From the NCBI GenBank assembly GCA_963784195.1, contig CAWARA010000009.1, forward strand, positions 62,001-126,000: a DNA stretch of 64,000 nt. The letters run 5' to 3'. Positions 9,843 to 20,121 of the stretch are shown here, piece by piece. The DNA comes from CAVQAH01 sp963784195. Its GTDB lineage: Bacteria; Acidobacteriota; Vicinamibacteria; Vicinamibacterales; 2-12-FULL-66-21. Numbering within the stretch: the first letter of the stretch is position 1; each line of letters starts with the position of its first letter. Both the position numbers and the translations under genes were made by a program. Under the pieces are notes generated by a model. That model did no database searches. It was given only the letters and a program-made list of their open reading frames with translations, and was not told the origin of the DNA.

Positions 9843-11675
9843 GTGCCGAGCGACCACGAGCACAGCGAGCACGAGATAGTGGGGAACTCAACTCCGCCAG
9901 GGCCGGACCCATCCAATACTGCCCTGGCGTCGCGGTTCCACCAGATGTTTCCGGTCCTTTCTCAGACCGAGATCGACCGCGTCCGGCGTTTCGGCGAAGT
10001 CAGGCGGTTCCCTGCCGGAGAAGCCCTGTTCCAGGCAGGAGAGGCCGTCCCCGGGATGTACGTGATCCTGTCCGGCCGGATAGCGATCGAGCCACGCGAT
10101 GGACTGGGCCAGGCCATGCCAGTGGCAGCTTTCGCGCAGCTGATCGGGGCACCGGTCGAAGAAATGACGGAGGTGGTCCCGGGCGAGGTCATTGCTGAGA
10201 TCGGTCAGCTCTCCGGAAGGGCGGACTTGAGCGTGTTCGACGCCCGAGCCGTCGGTGACGTGGAGGCAATCGTTGTTCCGCCTGAGGCGCTGCGAACCCT
10301 GCTCGTCGCCGAGGCCGAGCTCGGCGAGCGCATCCTGCGCGCGCTCATCCTGCGTCGAGTGGCGCTGATCGAGCTCGGCTTCGGAGGTCCGGTCCTCGTG
10401 GGGCCACTCAAGTCGCCAGACGTGACGCGGTTGTCACACTTCCTCGAACGCAACGGAATTCCGTTCCGCGTGGTCGATCCCGACGAGGATCGGGATGCAT
10501 CCGCACTGCTCGCGCGCTTCGCCCCGAAGCCGGGCGAGCTCCCAATCGCCGTCCTGTCGGACGGCACCGTGCTCAAGAACCCGACGAAGCAGGAATTCGC
10601 CCGGGCTCTGGGTCTTGTGGCGACGAGCTTCCGCTCCGAACCGTACGACGTGGTCATCGTCGGCGCGGGTCCGGCCGGGCTTGGGACCGCGGTCTACGGC
10701 GCATCGGAGGGGCTCGCCGTCCTGGTGCTGGAAGCGCTTGCGTTTGGAGGACAGGCGGGCGCCAGCGCGCGCATCGAAAACTATCTGGGTTTTCCGACTG
10801 GCGTCTCGGGGCAGGCTCTGATGGCACGCGCGTTCACGCAGGCGCAGAAATTCGGGGCCGAGTTCAGCCTGTCCACCGAGGTTGCGCGGTTGGACTGCAC
10901 TTCGGAAAGCTCGGGGCCTGATCCAGTGCACATCCTCGAGCTCACCGACGGTCGGCGGGTCCGAGCGCGCGCGGTCGTGGTCGCCACCGGCGCGCGTTAT
11001 CGCCGTCCGGAGATTCCGAACCTCACGCAGTTCGAGGGCCGCGGCGTCTCGTACTGGGCCTCGCCCGTCGAGGCCCGGCTGTGCCGCAGTGAGGACGTGG
11101 TTCTGGTGGGCGGAGGAAACTCGGCGGGGCAGGCGGCAGTGTTCCTCGCAAGCCACGCGCGTCACGTCCGCGTGCTGGTGCGCGGGCCCGGCCTCACAAG
11201 CACGATGTCGCGCTACCTCATCGAACGGATAACGGGTTCTCCGAACATCGCTGTGCTTGGTGAGACCGAGGTCGTTGAGCTCCTCGGCACACCCGAGCAG
11301 GGTCTGCAGAGCGTGCGATGGCGCAACCGACGCACTGGGGCCGAGGAACAGCACGCTATCGCCCACTTGTTCGTCTTCACCGGCGCCGATCCAGTTGCAG
11401 CCTGGCTCACCGGCAGCGGCATCCCCATCGACGAAAAGGGGTTCATCCGGACCGGTGCCGACGTGCGTTCAACTGAGCGATCGCCGCTCCCGCTGGAGAC
11501 CGGGGTCGAGGGGATCTTCGCCGTTGGCGACGTGCGGTGCGGCTCGGTGAAGCGGGTGGGGGCGGCCATCGGGGAGGGGGCCGCGGTAGTAGCGCAGCTG
11601 CACACCTTCCTCGCCAAGCGTGATGCTACGGCGACTGGCGCCGAGGCGCGCCGATCCGCAACTCCTCTCGGCTAG
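9843..11675 (+). CDS. cNMP-binding domain + thioredoxin-like + thioredoxin reductase-like FAD flavoprotein
   Basis: A 610-residue three-part protein starting at GTG. Residues about 30-150 form a cyclic-nucleotide-binding beta-roll (FPAGEALFQAGEAVPGMYVI). Residues 180-255 form a small thioredoxin/glutaredoxin-like fold (GPVLVGPLKSPDVTRLSHFL). Residues 265-600 are a pyridine nucleotide-disulphide oxidoreductase with FAD motif VIVGAGPAGLGTAVYGASEG, NAD(P)H motif VVLVGGGNSAGQAA and terminal GIFAVGDV. The redox CxxC expected in a thioredoxin reductase is missing (GVSYWASP instead of a CxxC loop), and the thioredoxin-like part also lacks CxxC. It is probably a cytoplasmic NAD(P)H-dependent flavoprotein gated by a nucleotide ligand; acceptor unknown. 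A paralog lies at 51055-52681. Confidence 0.85.
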   Translation: MPSDHEHSEHEIVGNSTPPGPDPSNTALASRFHQMFPVLSQTEIDRVRRFGEVRRFPAGEALFQAGEAVPGMYVILSGRIAIEPRDGLGQAMPVAAFAQLIGAPVEEMTEVVPGEVIAEIGQLSGRADLSVFDARAVGDVEAIVVPPEALRTLLVAEAELGERILRALILRRVALIELGFGGPVLVGPLKSPDVTRLSHFLERNGIPFRVVDPDEDRDASALLARFAPKPGELPIAVLSDGTVLKNPTKQEFARALGLVATSFRSEPYDVVIVGAGPAGLGTAVYGASEGLAVLVLEALAFGGQAGASARIENYLGFPTGVSGQALMARAFTQAQKFGAEFSLSTEVARLDCTSESSGPDPVHILELTDGRRVRARAVVVATGARYRRPEIPNLTQFEGRGVSYWASPVEARLCRSEDVVLVGGGNSAGQAAVFLASHARHVRVLVRGPGLTSTMSRYLIERITGSPNIAVLGETEVVELLGTPEQGLQSVRWRNRRTGAEEQHAIAHLFVFTGADPVAAWLTGSGIPIDEKGFIRTGADVRSTERSPLPLETGVEGIFAVGDVRCGSVKRVGAAIGEGAAVVAQLHTFLAKRDATATGAEARRSATPLG

Positions 11676-11710
11676 CGAGCGCATCGTAGCCGTCTGCAGC
11701 CGAGTAGAGC

Positions 11711-11941
11711 TCAGCGAGGCTCGGGTGAGTCGATGATGCCAGGGTCCGGAAGAAACGCATCCACCGAGCTGACGGTTACGAAGGCGCCACCACCTCGCTG
11801 CGCCAGGAGCGGCAACGCCGCGCGCGTTGTCCGCACCGCCACCAACGCCTTCGTGACGGCGAGTCGATCTTCACTTGTCTCGCAGCGTAACGACGTCCGT
11901 CCCGTAGAATACCAGTGGTCGATTACGACAACGAGCGACAT
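11711..11941 (-). pseudogene. Short-chain dehydrogenase/reductase fragment
   Basis: Only the middle of an SDR protein is recognisable (about 11720-11850): LVAVRTTRAALPLLAQRGGG followed by FVTVSSVDAFLPDPGIID, which matches the helix-strand region ending in the catalytic-Ser strand of SDR enzymes. The Rossmann glycine motif and the YxxxK motif are absent, and the frame stops shortly after. It sits in the short gap between two well-formed plus-strand genes. I read it as a leftover of a deleted gene. Confidence 0.5.
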
Positions 11942-11946
11942 TGACC

Positions 11947-13203
11947 ATGGCGGATCCCTACCTCCGTGTCCACGCAGTGAACGTCTACGTCAAAGATCAG
12001 GCGCGAAGTCTGGACTTCTACCTGAACACGCTCGGATTCCACATCGCCTTCGACGCTCGCGTCGGGTCCGGTGAGCGGTTGTTGGCGGTGGCTCCGCCTG
12101 ACGGGTCAGCAGTGGTGACGCTGATCCAGGCCAAGCCCGACTCTCCCCAGGCCCGGCTCGTCGGACGCGCGACACAGGTGGTGTTCGTGACCGAGGATTT
12201 GCCCGCCACCTACACCGAGTGGCGGCGGCGGGGCGTTCGCTTCCGAAACGCGCCACGCCTCCGACGCGTCGTCTACGATCGGACGGGCGATGCAGCTGAT
12301 CCATCTCCGGTGCCCTCGACCACCGGTCAGGACCGATCCGCGTGGGGGGGCGCCTTCACGCGCTTCGAGGACCTCGATCGGAACTCGTTCGCCCTGGTGA
12401 GCTTCGACGAAGTCAGCCGCGCGGTTGAAGCGCAACGTCGCGCCGCCGCCGAGAAGCTGGAGGCCGAGCAGCGCGCCGCCCACGAGCTCGAGATCGCGAT
12501 GCAGGTGCAGGCGCGGCTCTTTCCTCAGCGACTTCCGCCGATGCGCACGCTGGAGTACGCGGGTGCATGCGTGCAGACGCGCCGGGTGGGCGGCGACTAC
12601 TACGATTTCCTCGATCTTGGGCGGGACCGTCTGGGGCTGGTCATCGGCGACATCGCCGGCAAGGGCATGCCTGCCGCGCTGCTGATGGCCAACCTTCAGG
12701 CCAATCTGCGCAGTCAATGCGCCACTGCGGTCGATCAGCCCGAGCGCTTTCTGCAGACTGTGAACCGGCTCTTTTACGAGAGTACGGCCGACAATGCCTA
12801 CGCGACTTTTTTCTATTCGGAGTTCGACGACCAGGCGGGACGCCTGCGCTACGCGAACTGCGGACATTTGCCGGCGCTGGTGCTTCGACGCACCGGCGAG
12901 GTCGAACGGCTCGAGCCGACGGCGGCGGTGCTGGGCCTGTTCTCCACATGGGAGTGCCGAACTGCGGAGCTCTGGCTCTCCGCTGGAGATCTTCTGGCGA
13001 TCTACACCGATGGGATCACCGAGGCGTTCGACGCCCGGGACGACGAGTTCGGGGAAGGACGGCTCGTCGCGACGCTGCACGCGCATCGCGAGCTGCCGCC
13101 ACGAGATGTGATCGCCGCCATTTACGACGGCGTGCGCCGCTTCAGTCCGCAGGAACAGCGCGACGACATGACCCTGATTGTCGCGAGGTGCCGGAACTGC
13201 TGA
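11947..13203 (+). CDS. VOC (glyoxalase-fold) domain fused to SpoIIE/RsbU-type PP2C phosphatase
   Basis: A 418-residue fusion. Residues 1-140 form a VOC domain (YLRVHAVNVYVKDQARSLDF, YLNTLGFHI). A short coiled coil follows at 155-185 (EAQRRAAAEKLEAEQRAAHE), then a PPM phosphatase at about 185-415 with GGDYYDF, VIGDIAGKGMPAALLMANLQ, LAIYTDGITEAF and RDDMTLIVAR, which supply the acidic metal ligands. RsbU-like phosphatases dephosphorylate anti-anti-sigma proteins in partner-switching stress control; a VOC domain in the sensor position suggests small-molecule sensing. An ATG at 11947 is preferred over a TTG six bases earlier. No anti-sigma gene is adjacent. Both domains are confident; the role is inferred. 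Confidence 0.88.
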   Translation: MADPYLRVHAVNVYVKDQARSLDFYLNTLGFHIAFDARVGSGERLLAVAPPDGSAVVTLIQAKPDSPQARLVGRATQVVFVTEDLPATYTEWRRRGVRFRNAPRLRRVVYDRTGDAADPSPVPSTTGQDRSAWGGAFTRFEDLDRNSFALVSFDEVSRAVEAQRRAAAEKLEAEQRAAHELEIAMQVQARLFPQRLPPMRTLEYAGACVQTRRVGGDYYDFLDLGRDRLGLVIGDIAGKGMPAALLMANLQANLRSQCATAVDQPERFLQTVNRLFYESTADNAYATFFYSEFDDQAGRLRYANCGHLPALVLRRTGEVERLEPTAAVLGLFSTWECRTAELWLSAGDLLAIYTDGITEAFDARDDEFGEGRLVATLHAHRELPPRDVIAAIYDGVRRFSPQEQRDDMTLIVARCRNC

Positions 13204-13225
13204 TCCCGTGAAGGCGGGGCGCAAT

Positions 13226-14158
13226 CTACGGCCGCTGGATCCTCTTGAGGGCTGCCGCGGCCGGTTCATGACGCGGATATAAGTCGAGCGCGGCCCGATA
13301 CTCGGTTGCCGCCGCCGGCGCGTCACCCATCTTTTCCTTGATCATGCCCAGACGGTAATGCGCGTTGGACTGACGCACCGGATCGGCGCTCGTCAGCGCG
13401 AGAAAACGGCGCATTGCAGATTCGCCACGCGCGAGATGTTGCCCTGACACTGCTGACAAACGTCCAAGGTTGTAGAGACTGGACGCCTCGTCGGGGAGCC
13501 GCGCGAGCCGATCGTCGACGATCTTGAATGCTTCGTCGAAGCGCTTGGCGTTCTGGAGAATCGTCACCAGGGCGTCTACGGCGGCGGTGCGGTCCGGATA
13601 TTCCGCCATCAGCGAACGGTAAAGCCGCTCGGCTTTTGGCCACTCCTTTTCGTGCTCCGCGATGCGTGCTTCGGCCATGGCGCCGCGATAGGCGTCCAGC
13701 GTCACGATGCGCGCCGCTTCCGCCCGCGCCTTGTCGACGCCGCCGCCGACAATGCCGGGGGCACCGAGGAAGAAGTCCAGCCGCGCCTCGGCGGCGTCGA
13801 TGCTCGTCGGATCGAGCTTGACCGCCATGTTGTACGCCTCGCCGGATCGCCGGCCGATGAACGGCTTACGGAGAAACCCGGCGCTCGACAGCTGTCGCGA
13901 GTAGGCATGTCCCAGCCACATGTGGTACAGGGAGCTGGTCGGATCGAGCGCCACCGCCCGTTCGAAAGCGCTCACGGCTTCATCCGTCTTCCCCGCGTTG
14001 TGCGCCGCCCGTCCGCTCTCAAAAGCCGCCTTGGCTTCCGCCTCCGCGCCGACGCTTCGGCGGGACAGGTCAGCTGAAGATTCCTTGACCTGCCGCGCCG
14101 ACGCATCAGCACCGGCACCAACTCCGACGATCAGACAGAGGATCGCCGCCCAGCGCAT
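13226..14158 (-). CDS. Exported tetratricopeptide-repeat protein
   Basis: About 310 residues with a signal peptide (MRWAAILCLIVGVGAG) followed by TPR units from about residue 45 (AAHNAGKTDEAVSAFERAVA, ALDPTSSLYHMWLGHAY) to the C-terminus (AAATEYRAALDLYPRHEPAA). The ATG overlaps the TGA of the upstream permease as TGATG, so the two are probably translationally coupled in a PadR-permease-TPR operon. It is likely a periplasmic scaffold working with the permease; no catalytic motif is visible. Confidence 0.82.
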   Translation of the reverse strand: MRWAAILCLIVGVGAGADASARQVKESSADLSRRSVGAEAEAKAAFESGRAAHNAGKTDEAVSAFERAVALDPTSSLYHMWLGHAYSRQLSSAGFLRKPFIGRRSGEAYNMAVKLDPTSIDAAEARLDFFLGAPGIVGGGVDKARAEAARIVTLDAYRGAMAEARIAEHEKEWPKAERLYRSLMAEYPDRTAAVDALVTILQNAKRFDEAFKIVDDRLARLPDEASSLYNLGRLSAVSGQHLARGESAMRRFLALTSADPVRQSNAHYRLGMIKEKMGDAPAAATEYRAALDLYPRHEPAAAALKRIQRP

Positions 14159-16861
14159 CACTCACTCCGCAATGCAGCGACCGCATCCAGTTGCGCCGCA
14201 CGTCGCGCCGGCACGAAGGTCGCGACGAGAATGACGATGGTCAGCGCCGAGGGAACGACGGTGAACGTGATCGGATCGGCAGGCGACAGGCCGAGCAGCA
14301 CGCCTGCCATGATGCGGGCAAGCGCCATCCCGCCCGCGAGGCCGAACACAAGCCCGATGAGACCGAGGCGGGCGCCGTCACGCATCATTTGTGTCAGCAC
14401 GCCGCGCGGCGTCAGCCCCAGCGCGATGCGCACACCGATCTCGCGCGTGCGCTCGGCGACGCTTCTCGCCACCACCGCGTAAAGGCCGATCGACGCAATC
14501 AGCAGTGCGAGGAGCCCGAAGAAGCTTGCCAACCGCAACGCCGGTGCGCGAGGCCGCGAACCCATTCGCAACCGCCTGCTCCATCGTGATCGCGCCGAAC
14601 GGCGGCAGTGAGGGATCGACGGCGGCAATCACCTCACGAAGGTGGGAGAGCGTCCGAGCGGGAGTGTCGCGGGTGTGGACGACAAGTGTTTCCCAGTCTC
14701 GATAGCGCTGCTTCAGCGGCAGATAGGCTCGTCTGGTGGTGACGTCGCCGACGGCTGCGAACTTCGCGTCGGCGATCACGCCGACGACGGTGATTTCGGG
14801 TCCGGACGCGCTGCCGTAGCGCGCGCGCTGACCGACCGCGCTCTTCCCCGGCCACAGGCGAGCCGCGAGGGAGTCGCTGACGATCATGACGAGGGGCGCC
14901 GCGGCATCGTCGCGCGGCGTGAAGTCGCGGCCGGCCTGGAGCCGTACGCCGAGCGCCGGTACGAACTCGTCGGCCACGAACGTCGCCTGCGCGACGAGGG
15001 TTCCGTCCCTGGAATTCGCCAGCCCGTCGACGTAAAGGCGAACGGCCCGATCGTTGGTGTCGAATGGCGCGGGATACGCAAAGCTCGCCGCGAGGACGCC
15101 GGGAACGAGACGTGTTCTCCGCAGCACTTCGTCGTAGAACCGCAGCCCTCGTGCCTGGTCGTAGCCCTGAAGGCCAACATTCATCGAAACCAGGACCCGA
15201 TTGCGCGGCTCGAACCCCAGGATAATGGTGTCCGCCACCCTCAGGCTGCGCACGAACAGCGACGCGGCGATCAGCAGGATCACTGACAGCGCGAGCTGGC
15301 TGACGACCAGCACGCTCCTCGTTCGGGAGGGGCGGCCTGCATCTGATCGCCCCAGGCCCAATCCGCTGGCGGAGGAAGGGGCCAGTCTGGATCGGCCCGC
15401 ACGCACCGCCGGAATCACTCCGAAGAACACGACCGCAGCGACTGCGATCGCACCGGTGAAGAACATCACCCGGATGTCAGGCGTGGGTCCGAAGCCGACC
15501 TGGAACGGCAGTTTCGGAGTGAGGTACGGCTCCAGCGGCGACGCGAGGCGCATCGCCGCCACGCCTAGAGCAACGCCCGGCGCAGCCACCAGCAGCGATT
15601 CGACCAGCAGTTGTCGCGTCAGGCGTCCTCTCGAGCAGCCGAGGGAGAGCCGGATGGCGATCTCCCGAGCTCTCGACGCGGTGCGCGCCAGCTGCAGCAC
15701 CGCGAGATTCGCGCAGATGATCATCAAGACGGTCAGCGATCCGACCATGCTGAGCGCGGACGAGAGCACCAGAATGCTCGGCTTGATGATTGCGGGATTC
15801 TCAACGCCGACCTTCGCCGGCAGCAGGGTGACGCCGACGTTCGAGTTGGACTCGGGATACGCCGCTTCGAGTTGTTTGGCGAAGCCGGCGGCGATTGCCT
15901 GAGTCCGTTCGAGATCGAAGCCAGGCCGGAGCCGTCCGACCACGAGGAGCGGACCGCCACCGCGTCCGTGCAGCAGCCCTGGCGAGCCTGGCTGCACGAC
16001 GCGCTGCATCCCGATCGGAACCCAGACCTCGGGCCAGAATCCCAGCCGCCGCATGCCCTTGAATCCGCGCGGCGCCACGCCGGTTACGACGAACTCGCTG
16101 CCGTTGATGCGGATGACGCGCCCGGCGACATTCGGATCGCCCTGAAACCGGCGTTGCCATGCGTCGTAGCTGAGGACGACGAACGGATTGGCTCCCTGCG
16201 GCGCATCGGCGGCGGTGAAGAAACGGCCGAGCGCCGGTCGGGTGCCGAGGACGGAGAAGAAATCCTCCGTCACGATCTCGGCCCAGACCATGTCGCCGAC
16301 TGCGTTCCCGGCGATCTGCGGCACGACGAGATTCACGGGACCGCCGATCATCGCCGCGAGCCGGCGAATGCCCCGCTTCGGTCGCGGAAATCGATGAAGT
16401 CGTCGTAGGCGAACGCGCCGGTTTGGCCGGTCCTGGTGTCCCGGTTGAACAGCGCGACGAGCTCCTCGGGCGCCTGTCCCGGCACCGGACGGAACAAGAT
16501 GCTGTTGACGTAGCCGAAGATGATCCCGTTCACGCCTATGCCGAGCCCCAGCGTGAGCGTGGCGGCGAGGATGAAACCAGGGTTCCGGCGCATCCCCTTG
16601 ACTGCGTACCGCACGTCCGCGCGCAGGTCGTCGAACCAGCGCGCCCCACGTTCGTCGCGCATCGCCTCGCGATAACCCTCGACCGCACCGAATGCGACGA
16701 GCGCCCGCCGCCGCGCTTCGGCAGGCGGCACGCCTTCACGAATCAGATGCTCGGTTTCGGTCTCGAGGTGAAACCGGAACTCCTCGTCGAGACGCGCCTC
16801 CGCGTCACCTGGGCCGAAGAATCGAACGGGCGCGGGCTGCCAGCCCTTTCCAGGAACCCAT
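14158..16861 (-). CDS. PadR-linked ADOP permease, broken by two frameshifts
   Basis: A long-form ADOP permease of about 900 residues once the frame is repaired. It starts at an ATG immediately after the PadR stop codon. The first ~70 residues are the cytoplasmic extension typical of this subtype (EEFRFHLETETEHLIREGVP, PPAEARRRALVAFGAVEGYR), followed by the first membrane helix (LTLGLGIGVNGIIFGYVNSI), periplasmic domain, FtsX domain, second periplasmic domain, and final FtsX domain (VAERTREIGVRIALGLTPRG). Frame breaks lie near 16365 and near 14545. It forms an operon with the upstream PadR regulator and downstream TPR protein. Substrate unknown. Confidence 0.82.
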
Positions 16862-17200
16862 TTACCCCTCGACGATCAGACTGATGGTCTGAGCGAAGCG
16901 CTTCCACTTGTCGACTTCATGGCCGAGCTCGCGGCGCCCACTGGCGGTGATCGTGTAATAGCGGGCGCGACGGTTGTTCTCGGTCGTCCGCCAGGCGCTT
17001 TCGATGTCACCGCGATGCTCGAGCCGCTGAAGCGCCGGGTAGAGCGATCCCTGATTGACGTCGAGGCGTCCTCGGGACATCTGCTGAATCCGGGCGCCGA
17101 TGCCCCAGCCGTGCATCGACTCGAGCGACAGGGCCTTGAGGATGAGGAGATCGATGCTGCCACGCAGCGGATCCGGTTCGGTGTTGCGGTGTGAAGGCAT
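16862..17200 (-). CDS. PadR-family transcriptional regulator
   Basis: A 112-residue winged-helix repressor: LRGSIDLLILKALSLESMHG then the recognition region GRLDVNQGSLYPALQRLEHR and a C-terminal dimerisation helix. This short form lacks the long C-terminal domain of phenolic-acid-responsive PadR. Its TAA stop is immediately followed by the ATG of the ADOP permease, so it almost certainly controls that operon and itself. A strong sigma-70-like promoter lies just upstream. The open frame runs upstream into ppc only because of a frame break in ppc; it is not a fusion. Confidence 0.88.
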   Translation of the reverse strand: MPSHRNTEPDPLRGSIDLLILKALSLESMHGWGIGARIQQMSRGRLDVNQGSLYPALQRLEHRGDIESAWRTTENNRRARYYTITASGRRELGHEVDKWKRFAQTISLIVEG

Positions 17201-17228
17201 CGACGGCTCTTCTCTTTGAGTCGAGAGG

Positions 17229-17257
17229 AGTGTAACCACGAGTCCTCTAGAAGTCAA
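17229..17257 (-). promoter_or_regulatory. Sigma-70-like promoter of the PadR-ADOP-TPR operon
   Basis: On the minus strand, TTGACT (17257-17252), a 17-base spacer and TACACT (17234-17229) lie about 30 bases ahead of the PadR start. The spacer begins with TCTAGAGG, part of the near-palindrome CTTCTAGAGG, a plausible PadR operator that would cover the -35 region. Confidence 0.6.
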
Positions 17258-17304
17258 GAGAAGGCAGCGGGGCATGCCGGAATCAGCCGACGAAGGGAAT
17301 CGTG

Positions 17305-19954
17305 TCAGCCCGTGTTGCGCATTCCCGCCGCGATACCGTTGACTGTCACCATCAGCGCGGCGCGCACGCGCGGGATCCGGCTTACGCCGCTCCCGGCACA
17401 GGAGCTCCACCTGCAGCAGATTGAGCGGGTCGACATAGGGATTGCGGACGTCGATCGAGCGCCGCAGCACCTCATTCGATTCGAGCAGCTCGCGATGCGA
17501 CGTCACCGCCAGCACGCCGCCGATGGCGCGCGCGAGACGCGCGCGAAGCTCGCGGCCGAGCGGCTGCAGATCTGCGGCCACGAGCCGGCGGTCGTACTCC
17601 CCGGCAATCCGCGCGTCCGCCTTCGCGAGTACCATCTCGATGAGATCGATCGCGGAGTGGAAGTGCGGCCACTCGCGATACATCTCGACGAGGCGATCCC
17701 CGTCGCCGCGCGTGCGCGCGCATTCGAGCGCCTCTTCGGCGCCGAGCCACGCGCCCAGCATCAGCCGCGTCTGGGTCCACGCAAACTGCCAGGGGATCGC
17801 GCGCAAGCCGGCCACCCCGGACGTGCGGCCGCGGCGGGCCGGACGGCTCCCAATGTTCAGCCCGCTGATCTCGGCTTCGGGCGTGGACGTGTGGAAGTAC
17901 TCGAGGAATCGAGGGTCGTCATAGACGATCTTCCGGTACGCGGCGCGGGCGTCGCACGCCAGCCGCTCCATGCAGTCGCGCCACTCGCTGGCGGGCGATT
18001 GCGGGGGCGTGAGCCATGCCTCGAGCGTCCCGGTCGTGTACACCTCCATCGTCCGCAGCGCGATGCCGGGAAGGCCGAACAGTGCCTGCAGCATCTCTCC
18101 CTGCTCCGTCACGCGAATCGTGCCGTCGATGGAGCCGGGCGGCTGTGAGTTGATCGCCAGGTGCGTCGGCCCGCCGCCGCGGCCGACCGATCCGCCGCGG
18201 CCGTGGAAGAGCGTAACCGCCACGCCGTGAGCGGTGCACGATGCGACCACCTGCTCCTGCGCCTTGTAGAGATCCCAGCCGGCACTCAGGCGCCCGACGT
18301 CTTTGGCGGAATCGGAATACCCGATCATGACTTCCTGGCGCGCGCCGATCCGCTGCCGGTACCACGGAATCCGGAGCAGCGCCTCCAGGACCGCGCCGGC
18401 GTTCTGAAGGTCCCGCGACGTCTCGAACAGCGGCACCACGCGCAGCGGATCGGGCACGCCGGCTTCCTTCTGCAGCAGCTCGACTGCCAGCACGTCGGAA
18501 GGCGCGCGCGCCATCGTAATCACGTAGGCGCCCAGCGATCCGTTCGGCGTGCGCGCGATCGTCCGGAAGGTGTCGAGCACGTCGCGAACCTCGGGGGACG
18601 CATCGAGATCGCGCGGGATGAGCGGCCGGCGGGAGGCAAGCTCGCGCAGCAGAAAATCCAGGCGCGCCGCTTCGTCCCAATCCGCGTAGGATCCGATCCC
18701 CAGCGCGGAGGTCACCGCGGCGAGCGCCTCGGTGTGCCGCGCGGAATCCTGCCGCACGTCGAGGCGTGCGAGCGTCAGGCCGAACGCCCAGGTTCGTCGA
18801 AGAACGTCGGATAACCGGCCGGCGGCGATGAGGACATTGCCGGTCTTCTCGAGCGACGTGTGGCAAAGGGCAAGCGCCGCCGTCAAGTCGTCCGTGTCGA
18901 CGTAGACATCCGCGCCCGGACGAATCTCGTCATCGGCCCTGAGCGACCGCTCGATCCATTCACGCGTCGCGAGCAGCCGCGAGCGTACCGATCGCAGCAA
19001 CGCGCGGTATGGCTCGCGCGCGCCGCCGGCCCGCTCGCGCAACTCGGGTGTCGCCGACTCCAGCGATAGCTCGTTGCCAAGCGCATGAATCTCCTTCAGG
19101 TAGAGATCTGCGGCGACCCAGCGCGAGAGCAGACACGCGTGGCGGGTGACCTGCGGGGTGACGTTCGGATTTCCGTCCCTGTCGCCGCCGATCCAGGACC
19201 CGAAGCGAATCGGCGTCACGTCGATCGGCAGTCCTCGTCCAGTAGCGGCCGCGAGCGCGCGGTCCACCGTCCGCAGGTACCGCGGCAGCGCGTCCCACAG
19301 GCTCTGCTCGAAGACGATCAAGCCGCTGCGGACCTCGTCGAGCGGCGTCGGCCGTTCCTCGCGGACTTCGCTCGTCTGCCACGCCGTCGCGATCTCCCGA
19401 TGGAGGGCCGCGGTCAGTTCTCCATGCTCCGGTGCCGTCAGGTCTGGACGATCACGGGCTGCGAGCGCGGCGGCGATGCGGTTGTACTTCTGCACGAGCG
19501 TGCGCCGCGCAACCTCGGTAGGATGCGCAGTCAGCACCAGCTCGATGCGAAGCGAACAGACAGCTTCATGCAGCCGATCGGGACTGATGCCGGCGGCGAT
19601 CAGCCGCGCGAAGCCCTCGTCACACGACGCCCGCTGCGGCGGCGCGCCGGGATCGCGCTGGTAATCACGGCGGCGGCGGACTCGATGATGCTGCTCGGCG
19701 ATGTTGGCGAGATGCAGAAACTGGCTGAACGCGCGGGCGACCGGGATCGCGTCCTCGAGCGTCATCCGCCCAAGCTCGTCGGCGAGCAGACGGAAATCCT
19801 CGTCATGGCCGGCTCGAGCGCTCTTCGCCAGGGCCCGCACGCGCTCGACCGTGCGGAACACCCGTTCGCCGGCGTGTTCCTTCAGCGTCTCGCCGAGCAG
19901 CTCGCCGAGCAGCCGCACGTCCTCCCGCAGCGGCTTATGCGGATCCGCATCCAT
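17305..19954 (-). CDS. ppc: Phosphoenolpyruvate carboxylase, one frameshift near C-terminus
   Basis: About 882 residues, normal for the family. PEPC carboxylates phosphoenolpyruvate with bicarbonate to oxaloacetate, refilling the TCA cycle. Diagnostic segments are VLTAHPTEVARR (catalytic His), GSWIGGDRDGNPNVT, MIGYSDSAKDVGRLSAGWDL, and VTLFHGRGGSVGRGGGPTHL. I start at MDADPHKPLRED. The family's invariant C-terminus (NGIAAGMRNTG then stop) is present but in another frame; deleting one C from CCC near 17378 restores it. This makes a sequencing error likely. The gene stands alone, divergent from the P450 gene. Confidence 0.93.
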
Positions 19955-20121
19955 GGATCCACGATATCTCAGGGCAGGAGTCTGCAGCTGGACGAGCGGC
20001 CGCCGGCGCCCTGGGCCTCCCGGCGATGACGCACGCGCATGCGGACAGCAGGAGCCATCTACGTTCAGCTCTGCGGCAGGCGTGGTCGCGCTGCCGTTAG
20101 GAGCTATAGTCCTCGTAGCGT

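Noticed and set aside
12106..13326. 406-codon open frame antisense to the VOC-PP2C gene
   Set aside because: Same reason: composition of a shadow frame, while the plus-strand frame has clear domains.
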